From positions 1,426,001-1,490,000 of the forward strand of contig JAXBDG010000003.1 in the NCBI GenBank assembly GCA_036320915.1: DNA of 64,000 nt, written 5' to 3'. The notes under the pieces are model-generated. The model was given only the letters and a program-made list of their open reading frames with translations, made no database searches and was not told the origin of the DNA. Positions within the stretch are counted from its first letter, which is position 1; each line of letters starts with the position of its first letter. Shown piece by piece: positions 1 to 10,790 of the stretch. Position numbers and translations under genes: made by a program. Origin of the DNA: Linnemannia elongata. Its lineage: Eukaryota; Mortierellomycota; Mortierellomycetes; Mortierellales; Mortierellaceae.

Positions 1-1099
1 GACTAATAAGGTTGAAAAGGGTGATAGTGATGGTGATGTGGTACATAGTCACTCTTTTTTTTTTTTTTTGAACCGAGGGCGGAAGTTAACAATGAGTACT
101 TTGGTCATCGTTCAGTGATTCCTTCTTTCCTCTCCAACTTCGATGCACGACCAAAACCGTCGAGAAGGGTACGCAAGAAAAGACAAAGTATTGTTGTGTT
201 GTGTGACGGGGAACAATGCGGGTTGGAAACTTAACAAGGACCCTTTCTTCTCTTTCCTTCCAGAGTCCACATCCATCGGTAACAGTTTGAACCGAAGATG
301 TTAAATTGACTAAGCTCGCCGAGTCCCCTTCATAAGGCGCACGATAACGCGCAACTATTATTATTATTTTTTCTTGTCCCATTGTCAAAGTCGCAGAATG
401 GTAAAGAGGAAGAGGGACAGAGAAAGAAAAGATAAAGAAAGAAAGAAGGAAAGAGAGAGAAAGAGAACGAGAGAGCGGTAGTTTCGAGTGAATGTAGGTA
501 GTAAGCATTGCAAAATTTTGTTCATGCACGTTTGGCGAGTTGAAATAAAATAATATCGGTCATCCTTGCAGTTGGATACAACCTGTCGATCGCGCCGTCT
601 GCGTTATTGCGAGTAGAATTGAGGACAGTGCACACTTGCGCGTATACCTCTAGCGGTAAAGTACACTGGGATCAGCGATCGTGAGAGAAAGATAGGAAAA
701 CAACAAAGAAGAAAGATAGTAGAAGACCAAGAGGAAAGAGATGGGAGGATGTGCAGAACCAAGAGTGAGTGGAATGATTTGCAGCGCATGATTGTTGCAA
801 AAAAAAAAGAAAAAGGTAAAAGGGAATAAAAAAAAAAAAAAGTGTTGAGAGCCGTTTGTGCAATAAAGGGAGGAAAGGGAAAAGGGAGGACGACGAAAGA
901 GGGTGATGGGGTCAGCAAGTGGGTCCATTTAGGTTGACCCAGCCAATGGCCCTTTCTCACGCCTCTCGCTTCGGTTCTTTTGTCTTTCTTTTCTACCCTT
1001 TCCTATTTCTCTTCCTTTCTTTCCTTCTTCTTCTCCTTCTTCTTTTACTTCACTCTTCTCTCCCTATCTTTTCTTGCTCACACACAAACACTCATCATC
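1..1099. other. Spacer and promoter region of the ALDH gene
   Basis: No gene is supported here. The stretch holds A/T runs (near 54-71 and 829-841), purine-rich GA stretches around 400-480, and a strongly pyrimidine-rich leader from about 965 to 1075 directly upstream of the ALDH start codon. Several open frames exist but encode low-complexity Ser/Phe/Leu peptides expected from CT-rich DNA. Confidence 0.6.
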
Positions 1100-1959
1100 A
1101 TGACTGCCATCGAGTTCACCCCTGTCCACAGCATTCCCAAGGTACACCTTCGATACCATCAAGCAGAAATAACGTCAAGAAATGAGAAACATCTGCAGAC
1201 TGGGTGAATTGACTCCACATTTCTCTCATTTCCTCGGTTCGCCCCCCTCTACTTCCTTGATAGATTGTCGCCGACTCGCGCGCCTCCTTCTTGACCCACC
1301 GCACTCAGTCCCTCGAGTTCCGCAAGCAGCAGTGTACGCTCCCTTTCTGTCTTTTTCATGAAGATTCCTGCTACTTCCATTTCCAATAAGAACATTTTCG
1401 GTTGACTAACCTGCATCCCATCCTCCTTTCCTTCTACCATCTACAAACAAAATAACAAAAAACAACAAAACAACAAAACAGTGCGTGCATTGCTTAAGTT
1501 GCTCGAGCAGAACGCAGATGACCTGACGGCAGCAATCAAGGCCGACCTGAACCGCTCCGCCGACTTTGAGATCCCCACCTGCATCCGCGCCACCAAGGAT
1601 TTCATCGACAACTTGGAGAAGTATACCCAGAACCAGAAGGGCACCAATGTTCTCGATAACGATGATACTTACGTCCGTCTTTCCCCCTTGTAAGTTCTTT
1701 CTTCATTTTCTTGGGAATGGTTGTGGTGGTGGTAATGATGAGGGTAAAGACGAGTAGTACCGGATGATGATGATCGACAAGTACTAAAGCAAGCGCACTT
1801 TTTTTATCTTCTTTTGCTAACGAAATGATAGGGGAACTGTGCTTGTTATCGGTGCTTGGAACTTCCGTAAGTGTCCTTGGGACCGTTGGGACCCTGGTCC
1901 AAAAAATGGCGAAATGGTGTTTTTACCAATGCAATGCACATGCACCTTCACCCAAGTAG

Positions 1960-1991
<32 letters not shown>

Positions 1992-3456
1992 TAAGAGCGC
2001 TAATGCATGAAGGATGTGATCGGAGAATGGAAAAGAAAGCAAGCCCCACCATACACAGCATCGCAGTTATCCTTTTCGCCTTTCGCCGCTCGCTTCTTAT
2101 TTTTATCCACAGCATTGGTCGCTCACATCGTTTTTCTTTCTCTTGACGTCGTGTCGTGTACGTGTTTTATCTCTCGCTACTATCTCTCTCCCAAATGTAG
2201 CCATCATGTTGGTGTTGGAGCCATTGGCAGGTGCCCTCGCAGCCGGTAACACCGTGATCCTCAAGCCCTCCGAGAACTCTGAGCACTCCGCCAAGCTCCT
2301 GACTCGCCTCGTCGAGAAATACATGGACCCCACCATCGTCTCCGTCATTAACGGCGCCGTCGAAGAGACCACCGTCCTACTCGAACAGCGCTTCGACCAC
2401 ATCATCTACACCGGCAACACCATGGTCGGTCGTATCGTCATGCAGGCCGCCGCAAAGCACCTCACCCCCGTCACCCTCGAGCTCGGCGGCAAGTGCCCCG
2501 CCATTATCACCTCCAAGGCTGACATCGCCAAGGCTGCACAAAAGATTGCAGGCTGGAAGGTCGCCAACTGTGGCCAGATCTGCCTCACCGTCGATTACAT
2601 CCTTTGCCCCAAGGACCTCCAGGAGCCCTTGATCCAAGCTATCATCAAAACCTGGCAGCACATGTTCGGTGCCAACATCAAGGATAACAAGTCTTACCCC
2701 AAGATCATCAACAAACGTCAGCATACTCGTCTCGAGGGATTGTTGAAGGCCGTCAAGGCCGAGAACAAGGTTGTCTATGGAGGAAACTCTGATGCCGAGA
2801 ACCTGTACATCGAGCCTACAATTGTCACGGATGTGTCGCTCAAGGATACTATTATGCAGGACGAGATCTTTGGACCCATCTTGCCCATTGTAACTTCCGA
2901 GAGCTTGGCTGAGTCGATCAACATTATCAACTCGGGCGAGCATCCCCTGGGACTCTACCTTTTCTCTGAGGACAAGCATGAAGTCGAGGAGGGTACGTGT
3001 CTTTGCTTTGTTCACTTGCTTGGTTGTCCGAGAATGTCGATTATTTTCTTTTTTGCTTGGCTGTAAAGACTGTTGATTATTTACAGATATCATTTTCGCT
3101 AACACGTTCGCCCCCTCTTGCTTCCGTATATTCAATTAGTCCTCTCCAAGACCCGCTCTGGTGCCGCCATCGTCAACGACGTCGCCTCTCACTTCTTGAG
3201 TAAGTCCTCCATTTCCCCCAGCCCTGAACACAGAACCTCTTTTCTCGTTTTCTTGCATATGTCGCCATTAGAAAAATCGATCTCGTCGCTAACAAACCCT
3301 TCATCCAATTCCTTCTCCGCCCACCTATCTCAAATAGACCACTCTCTGCCCTTCGGTGGTGTCGGCAACTCGGGCATGGGCCGTTACCACGGCAAGTACT
3401 CCATCGAGGCCTTCTCCCACCAGCGCGCCGTCATGGTCCGCTCTTCCCACCTTTAA
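1100..3456 (+). CDS. Aldehyde dehydrogenase, ALDH3/fatty-aldehyde type
   Basis: Oxidises aldehydes, probably fatty aldehydes, to acids with NAD(P)+. Seven exons can be joined in one frame: 1100-1141, 1264-1333, 1482-1689, 1832-1866, 2201-2992, 3140-3199 and 3338-3456, giving about 441 residues, the usual ALDH3 length. All introns are GT-AG. Seen in the protein: the VIGAWNFP cofactor-binding segment, the ELGGK glutamate motif, the catalytic cysteine in NCGQIC, the EIFGPILPI motif, and the C-terminal [11 protein letters not shown] motif typical of ALDH3. The start was chosen because MTAIEF follows a pyrimidine-rich leader and leads directly into the ALDH N-terminal helix. No membrane anchor is seen at the C terminus, unlike microsomal fatty aldehyde dehydrogenases, so a soluble enzyme is more likely. 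Family assignment is firm; the substrate is inferred. Confidence 0.93.
1964..1991. repeat. A28 homopolymer in ALDH intron 4
   Basis: An uninterrupted run of 28 A residues lies inside the 334-base intron between ALDH exons 4 and 5. Confidence 0.9.
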
Positions 3457-3852
3457 AAAAACCCCACACCCAATAGCACACCCAATAGCACACCCAAGTT
3501 CACTGTTTTTGTTGTTTCTTATCTATTCGAGTGTACATATAAAAAAAGTCTATGGATAGTATGGTGAAGCAAAAGAATAAAAATGCACAAAAGAAATAGT
3601 TGAGATGTGTGAAGTAAAAGTACATGAGTAGTGGGGAAGAATGAAGTGGGGGTGTAGCAAACGGAGCAGAAAACTAGAATGAAAAGCGTCTTGGTGGGCG
3701 TGAAGGGTAGGGTTAGGAATAAGAAAAATGTTGAATAAGGTGAATCGTTCCTTTGCCCTTAACTCGAGAGCTGTCCTGCCCACTACAAACTCCATGCTAG
3801 GTCCGGAAGTTTTTACCATAGCTGCTGCTGCTGTATCGCTGAAATGGGTTGC
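3457..3852. other. Convergent 3' spacer between ALDH and TIM22
   Basis: Both flanking genes end into this spacer. An AATAAA-like poly(A) signal lies at 3576-3581, about 120 bases past the ALDH stop. No gene is seen. Confidence 0.6.
3576..3581 (+). terminator. Candidate poly(A) signal of the ALDH gene
   Basis: AATAAA hexamer about 120 bases downstream of the ALDH stop codon, within the expected distance for a fungal 3' end. No cleavage site was identified. Confidence 0.35.
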
Positions 3853-4913
3853 TTATTCCGAGTGCCTCATCCAGTAGTCGATAGCTGTCGAGAAGGCTGC
3901 GAAACCTGCACATCCAAAGGCAGAGGCCTTGGCTCCTCCCTTGGCCGCCAAAACACCTCCAGTAAAGCATCCTGCCGCGGCTCCGTTATAGATATCGTTT
4001 TTTGCACGGTACTATTTCCATAGAGAGAGAAAAGGACATTTTTAAGGAAGAAGGTAATGACTGTTAGTTGACATTGTCGCTTTATGATCCTGCAGCTCAT
4101 ACCAGTCCACTCCTTGCCAACTGGGCATAAACAAAAAACAAACGCAAAATGAACGAGAACGCAAAGACAATGAATTGAACGTACGCCCTCAATGAAACAT
4201 TCGCTGGAAGAAAAGATGGCAGCAACGACGGCAAAGTTTTTGGCCGAAGAGTAGGAACGGTTACCCATATCCTTCAACATGATCTTCATCTGCTCCCTCG
4301 TCGACAGTTCCTGAAGCTGTGGCGTCAACTGTGGGCCTGCAAACTCGAACGAAGACATCACAATACCGAACACTCCTCCCAAAGCGAATCCTATCAAGGA
4401 AGGGTTATGAATAGAGGTTGAAGTTAGTGATAAGATCCAGGGTCTTTTTGTCCCTATCTCTGCTTCTCAAGTCATTGCTCTGCTACAGGTCTGGTTTAAA
4501 CAAATGCAGATGCTGAGAATCCAGATCGATCAATGGTTCATGTTGACAGGTCTGTTTCATATTTGTTTTGTTCCCGATCTTTTCCTTGCCTATCCTGTCC
4601 GCCAGGTCGTCGTCGATATGTCGAAGTTATGGTGATCCACTGTGCCTGTACAAAACGACAGTCGAGTTCCTTCGACTTCTCGTATTCCTGTTTCCCTGAC
4701 ATCCTGATCTTAGCTGGTACCAGCCTCCTTGCTTCCTTCAACCCACACAAAAGGTGCAGCGTTATCCAGCAAGGCTGTTGCCATACCTGTGACACCTCCA
4801 AAGACAAACTTGAAGGGACAGTTCTCCCGGAGGACAGAGTTGAAGAGGTTCATGTCACCCTGGCTGGGTGCGCCGGGCTGCTGAGCTGGTTGTGGCCAAG
4901 GGTTAGGGTTCAT
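3853..4913 (-). CDS. TIM22: Mitochondrial import inner membrane translocase subunit Tim22
   Basis: Core channel-forming subunit of the TIM22 carrier translocase, which inserts multispanning carrier proteins into the mitochondrial inner membrane. Three exons on the minus strand (4787-4913, 4185-4390, 3853-4011) give about 163 residues, somewhat shorter than yeast Tim22. The start is the Met of MNPNPWPQ, upstream of a short Pro/Gln-rich N-terminus. Seen: a CPFKF segment and FGGVTG before the first membrane helix, the [10 protein letters not shown] segment, and C-terminal glycine-rich helices ([19 protein letters not shown]) typical of the Tim17/22/23 family. Intron 1 (4391-4786) is nearly 400 bases, long for this locus. 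The frame is continuous across both junctions. Tim17 or Tim23 would show a different N-terminus and loop, so Tim22 is favoured. Confidence 0.88.
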
Positions 4914-5320
4914 GGTGATGATGAGTGTTGGTGGGAGTGAGGAAGGGAGGGAAGGAAGGAAGAGAGAGGTGGATGCGGGGAAGGAGAGAAAAGAAAAAAG
5001 AAAAAAGTGATGTTCGGGGTGTGCCTGCACTTACTCACCGTTCAAAGCGTTTTGTCCAATTTGAGTCGGGTTCAAAGAAAAAAACATCTGAGGACTGCTT
5101 TTCACTCGATTGCTGATCTGACCAACGTCTTTTCTTACACGTGATATTTGCCATCCTGGCCATAGCCTGGACCGAAAGAAGCACATAACGGCCAATCGTA
5201 ATTTTACTATGTACACTTTTTGTTTGGTAAGGGGGTAATAAAGGAGAAAATGGGAAAAAAAGTATGATCTAAATGTTGTGGGTGAGGGGAGAATAGTTAA
5301 CGGATAGGAAAAAAGGGCTA
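4914..5320. other. Spacer between TIM22 5' end and glycosyltransferase 3' end
   Basis: Holds the TIM22 upstream region, which reads pyrimidine-rich on the minus strand. No gene or recognisable element is seen. Confidence 0.5.
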
Positions 5321-8300
5321 TTACCGAGGGGTAGGTGAAGGAATGGGCGAGAGGCGGTAGCTGGGTGCAGGTGGCGTATCGACATAGTCATAGTCTTCAT
5401 CGGCTGCTGAAGGAGGGGGTGTGGGCAAGGGCGATGGCGATGCTGCGCCATAGGTCGTCACACCCTCCGCTGCCAGAGGGTCCGCTCCAATCGCCGAAAT
5501 CGACAACGTCTCAATCGCCGGCGCTGCTGTCGTCTTGGGCAATGGTGTGGTATGGGTCGAATAGTACGGCAACGTCTTGGCGCACTTGAGATCCTTCTCC
5601 TGTCCCTCCCAGATCACCTCCTTGTTGTTGTTCCTGAGCAAGCATGGGTTGAGCTGTTCCTGCAGCGCCCTGCCACGCTTGACCAACTCGGCACTCGTCG
5701 CTAAGTTGGCCCACAGATCCAACACAGGGAGCGAATCCCAGTCCGGCAGTCGACGGTTAGGGAGATCGTCCAACAGCTTCTCGCTGTCCGTCATCAGTGG
5801 AACCAAGAACGTGCCTGCACTGTTTCTCTGTTGCTTGGTGTGGGTGCCCCACTCCAGATGGTTGGTCGAAAAGGATGTAAAGTTGAAAAAGTTGGGGTAG
5901 AGCATCACGTAGCCGCGCATATAGATCATCTCGATAAACAGCTTCTTCCACGAGTTGGACCAGCGGTTGGTTCTCGAGTTGGGGATCTGCACAGATTGGA
6001 GACTTGTCTTGTTCCATTCGATATCCAGCAGGCGGTCGGCGACGTACTCGTGGAACTCTCTCCAGTGCTCGGGGAAGTAGACTGCTCCCCAACTGCAGGG
6101 GAGCTGAAGCAAGAATGGCGTCCTGAGCTCATACTCAGGTGTCTCAATGAAAATGTCCTCTGGGTTAAACGGTGTTCGTCCTGCAAGATGTGTTTCTACA
6201 AACTTTTGGGAATACATGCTGACGCCAAACATGTTCTGGTAGAGCTGGCTGTCAGGCGAGTATCGGTACTTGAGGATGTTGTACTTGATCCAGCTGTAGA
6301 ACAGGGGAGATACCTCGACATCGTCCTCCAGCAGAACTGCATACTCGTTGTTGCCCTGGGGATACCAGGCCTCGACGACTGCCAACATCAGACCACCACG
6401 ACGGACACGGTGCCTCATAAACTTTTCGCCAAACTCCCATTGGAAGGATCCTGCCATCTGAATGGTGACTCGATCCGCCTCTGCGTCCATGTTAAGTGTC
6501 AGCGAAACCTTGTCGTTCAGATAGTGAGCATGCGAGAGCGAACGCAATAGGCGGATGCACGACCCTGGACGGTTGTTCGTAATGACCACCAGCTTGACTT
6601 CGGGTGTGTTCCAGTCTATAAAAGTGAAATGGAATAGGTCGTTAGCATTGTGATCATACAGGCACATAAAACAAAGTGAAAAGGGAGAGTAGCATGGCAA
6701 CCTACTTTGAAGGGCCTGGATGGGCAGGTCGGGAATCCAGCGGACGTGTTCGATATCTTCGGGCTTGAGAGCAATGGCAGGAATGCTGGCACGAGCATGG
6801 GCAATGGCGAGTCCGTCAGAAAAGATAGAGTTGGGCTCTTGAAGATAAAAGATGACCTTGGGTCGAAGGGAATGGAGAATATGGAAGGAGTTGACAGAGA
6901 CCTCAGATGCAAGACGAATAGATTCCAGCTCAGTGGGCTTGTAGGGCAGGTGGCTCAACCGCATATCATATATGCCAACGTGGCAGTCCGCTGAAGGCAA
7001 GAGCTGAGCAAACTCCTTGCGTCCAAGTCCACGAGACGATCCTGCAACGGCCACATGGATGGAAGTGTCGGGTGAAAGACTCCAGCGGCAGATGAGATCC
7101 TTGAGCAAGATTGCCTCATCGATGTTGGCTAAAAAGACGACGACACTGGACAGTTGCTCATATTGAGACACAAGAGCTCTTCCACGCTGAATCCAAGAAT
7201 GCCAAATACCGCTCTCCCTATAAAGTCTCTTGATGTCGGCGCAAAAATTGGAGGGCACAGTCTTTTTCCGCATGTCGCCCCAGGTGGCCAAGTTGCGCGG
7301 ATCGTTAGCGACGACGACGGACGGGATCGATCCGTAGTATCGGAACATAGTGCTGAGGTAGATGCTGAGAGGTGCCTTTCCAGTCGACGCCCAGGGCTCG
7401 AGGCTTAAAAGTTGAAGGGTCTCCGTCCTGCCAAACCAAATGTCGGACAACACATCGACAGTCTCTGTTGCCTTGACCTGTCCGTTGCGATCTAGCTCAG
7501 GCAAGCAGTTAATATCGAGGTCGCTGTCTAGGAAATTCTCTGGAATGGTCGACAAGACTGCACCGTGGCTTCCGAGTAATGCGCGCGAGTACTCTGGGGT
7601 GTGGGCCAGACGGAGGAGAGTTCCGAGATAGCTACTTCCAGGAATGACGCCATTCTCAAGCAAGAGGAAAAATTCTGATGAAGCCTGACGGGCGACACCC
7701 CACCAGGGATCGTTTTTGGAGAAGATGCGCATCTTGACTCGATGCCGTTCCTCGTGTTCTTCCTCTGTCTCTGCGGCTTCAGAATCGCCCTCACCCGTCT
7801 CGGCTCCTTCGTCGTCCTCTTCGTCTGCGCCAAGATCCTCTTCTTCGTCGTTGAAGGATGAAATGAGTTCCTGAGCCTTTGTGAGGTCCTGATCCTCTGC
7901 GACGGCGATCCAGATGGCTTGGGGCTGGTCTGTTTGGGTGAGGAGGGAGCGGATCTGTTTTGAGAGGGAGTCGCCAAAGTCCTCGGGACGGATGATGACG
8001 GTGACGGGGGCGGTGGCGTCCTCGTTGAGCATGAATTTGGAGTGGAGGCGGTAGAGTTCCTGGTAGCTGTGTCTCAAAGGCCGCCTGTGTCCGAGGAGGG
8101 CGAGAGGGTCTGGATTGAAGGGCTGGTCGTTGTTGGATGCAGGCAGGATCTCTAATTTTATTATTTTGACAATTAAATTGCAAAATGCCCGGTATTGAAC
8201 GTTGGTTGGTCAGTTTTTCTTTCCTTTCTTTTCTTTTCGTTTGGTTCGTCTGTCGACTGTGTTCATAAACTGATCAACAGTGGACAGAGAGCATTGGGGG

Positions 8301-8715
8301 CGAGAGGGAGAGTAAGGGTTGTATGAAGTTTGGATAATAAAAACGATTGACTCTTCCATTGAAGTAGCAGGGCTCCCGTTGATGAGCTTTTTTTTTCTTT
8401 CTTTCCTTCTTTCCTTTTTCTCTCTTTCCACCCAGCCGAAAAAAAAAAAAGAAAAAAAAAAAAAAGAGCGGCATAGATGAACAAGCAAGTGGCAGGGCAA
8501 AGCAGCAGAGAAAGAGGTATGTTACCTGGGTAATAGATGTCATTAGAGGAGGATCCCGAGAAGATGACAGAGGTGAAGGAGAGAAGGGCGATGAAGATTA
8601 TGACAAGACAGAGAGCGACTCTTGAGGAGAGCGTTCTAAGGGTCATTGTTGCCAGGTATTTTGCGGATCGGAGCCATGACAGGGGTGAAGATGAACCGTT
8701 GCTGAGCGGCGGCAT
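5321..8715 (-). CDS. Type II membrane glycosyltransferase (GT-A/GT2-like)
   Basis: Three exons (8526-8715, 6706-8151, 5321-6615) join to about 976 residues. The start is the ATG at 8715; an in-frame TTG upstream was rejected. The N-terminus carries one hydrophobic helix near residues 33-53, followed by a long soluble region, as in Golgi type II transferases. An acidic Glu/Asp stretch lies near residues 150-190. The C-terminal half begins with VVITNNRPGSC, typical of the opening strand of GT-A nucleotide-sugar transferases, and continues to a LLEDDVEVSP segment (D643, D644) that resembles the metal-binding DxD/EDD motif. The C-terminal tail is Pro/Ser/Thr-rich and probably disordered. Donor and acceptor sugars cannot be read from the sequence. 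Protein or lipid glycosylation in the secretory pathway is inferred. The intron between exons 1 and 2 is 374 bases. Confidence 0.72.
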
Positions 8716-9425
8716 CGCAGACAAGGTTTTCAAGGAGGGGGGAAAGAGGTAACTGACAGGAGTAATGAGGAAGAGCTGGAGATAATTGTTTTGTCTGTTT
8801 GCAAAGTGCGGGAATTGGGTACTTTCGTTGTCCTTTTTGTTGCTTGTTCAGCTGAGGAGAAATGAAGATGAGACTAAAACCGGGCGAATAGTCCGGGGCA
8901 GGTCAGGAACGGAAGGAAGGAGTGAAGAGGGAGTAAAAGGTGAAAAGAGATGGAGTAGAGTTGAGATGATGATGAAGAGTAAAAGAAAGGAAGAAAGGGA
9001 AAGCAAGCTGCAATCTTGATGAAGAGAGGTACAGGAAGAGGTTACGACAGGAGGAGGGGAGTGGTCATGAAGGTAAGGGAAGAGAGAGGAAAGGGAGAGA
9101 CGGTAGAAGGGAGGGAAGGAGAGGGGGCAACAGGAAGAAGAAGAAGAGGAGGAGGAGGAAGAGGAGGAAGACGAGGACGAGGGTCAAAGGAAAAGTAAAA
9201 AAAGAACGAATAGGGAAATAAAAAGGAGAAAAGAGGGAGGAGGACAACGAGATCAAATCAATCAAAAAAAAAAAAAAAAAACGAAGCGGGATAAACGACA
9301 AACGTGTGGGTGTGTGAGCACTATTGAACGAAGAAAGGGTAGGAAGGCCAATTGTCGACAACACAACGTCAAAGGAGGTTATTTTCTAATAAAAGGTTTG
9401 TTTTGTTTTTGACCGGGGCACTCTA

Positions 9426-9427
<2 letters not shown>

Positions 9428-9456
<29 letters not shown>
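9428..9456. repeat. T29 homopolymer
   Basis: Uninterrupted run of 29 T residues in the spacer upstream of the F-box gene. Confidence 0.9.
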
Positions 9457-9459
<3 letters not shown>

Positions 9460-9836
9460 TCCTTTCATGTTAAAGATTAAAGTGAGGAGAAAACATGATG
9501 AAGGCCGTGCTTTTCTCTTTCTTTCTTTCTTTCTCACTTTTCTTTTCTTTCTTTCCTTCTTTCCTTCTTTCTTTTGTCCATTGACCTGAATGCCGCTTTG
9601 TTTATTTAAATGTTAGATTGGATTTTTGTTTGTATGCTTGCTTGTTCATTCGTTATTTATGATTCAGGAGGAGAAGGAAGGAGCAACAGTAATGAAGAAA
9701 AGAGGCCCGAGAACCTTTCACTTGATCCCTCATGTGTCATCATGAGCGCACCCAACAGTCAAGGGATAAACATCTACAACAACCTCTCATTGCATCCATA
9801 GCCATCTGAAGTACTCAATTGCAAGAAGTAGCAAAG

Positions 9837-10109
9837 TTAGTTGTCGCTGGCATCGTTCTACAACAAACAAAAACGGAGAAAAGTAAGCAAGGAGAAAAAA
9901 AAAACAAGTGCTCACATCTCTGACCAGAAAAGAGAGGGATACTCCCCACAGGATACCTAAAACAAGGTCTAGTAAGGGTCTCTCCCCTCTCTTGCTCCAC
10001 TTGTTACCCACACGCACACACGCACCATACGCACGCCACCATTTCTCAAGATCCACTACTCCACATCCCGTGGAACACAATAATATAACTCACCATTGGC
10101 ATGTACCAT
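9837..10109 (-). CDS. Speculative spliced micropeptide (25 codons)
   Basis: Three short minus-strand blocks, 10094-10109, 9916-9956 and 9837-9857, join in one frame from ATG to TAA. Donors are GTGAGT and GTGAGC; acceptors are TTTTAG and TTGTAG. The product would be 25 residues with a hydrophobic centre (GILWGVSLSFLV). The second intron has a T-rich tract before its acceptor. No family is recognised. With exons this short, chance is a real explanation, and a TATA-like element at 10131-10144 is too close to the ATG to serve it. Confidence 0.12.
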
Positions 10110-10790
10110 GAATGGTACCCTTTTTTCCTATACTTTTTTATATGACATGGCTCAATGCTGCATGATCCACTTCTTTCGATTAACTACACCCGTTTCTTCA
10201 TTATTATGTTGTTATCTTTGAGTGATGCGATAAACTTGCATGTCATGTCGCATATAACAAACATTTCATTTCATCCACATACCACACTCTCAAGGTTCAG
10301 TTGATCAGCCAGGCCCTTTCAAACGCACTTGTAATCGACGTGGACCATCCCAAAACAACAACAAAAACACGTTGTATTCTATTCTCCCTTCTCTGTCCCT
10401 TAATTCTATTTACAGTATTCACTGCGGCACAAGGAGTGTTCATTCACTCCTGCTTTTGCAAGAGGTGTGAGTGTAAGAAACGTGTGAGGTGTCGCTCCAA
10501 TTGGCCAATCAATCAATGGTCCCTGACTGATGGGCTTAAGAGAGGAAAATCTTTTTCGTCTTACTGATCTGATCACGACTGCGGCCCATACTTCAGATAT
10601 TTAAACTGTGTTTTTTTGTCCTCTTTCTTCTTCAATACTACTCAGCAACTCCCACTACACCACCTTTGTAACCCACCCTATTTGCACCGGGTCTTCTCAC
10701 AACACAACAACAAACCCCACGCTTTTCTTGTTTTCACTTGATCCTTTCATTGTTCAAGTGTACATCCATATTGCATCGTTAAAACACTTT

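Larger units (their letters stand above)
8716..10790. other. Long low-complexity spacer with two divergent promoters
   Basis: About 2 kb without a confident gene. It holds a purine-rich block (about 8900-9240, GA/GGA repeats), an A run near 9264-9281, a T29 run (9428-9456), CT-rich repeats (about 9510-9580) and a pyrimidine-rich leader upstream of the F-box gene. A possible tiny spliced reading frame on the minus strand is listed separately at 9837-10109. Confidence 0.55.

Noticed and set aside
2377..3135. 252-codon minus-strand frame
   Set aside because: Antisense shadow of the ALDH main exon.
5831..6550. 239-codon plus-strand frame
   Set aside because: Antisense shadow of the glycosyltransferase exon 3.
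8717..8733. Upstream TTG start for the glycosyltransferase
   Set aside because: Non-ATG start is unlikely in a fungus and an ATG lies 18 bases downstream.
10608..10790. Upstream extension of the F-box frame
   Set aside because: The extension starts with GTG and has no ATG; the first ATG at 10791 precedes the F-box adequately.
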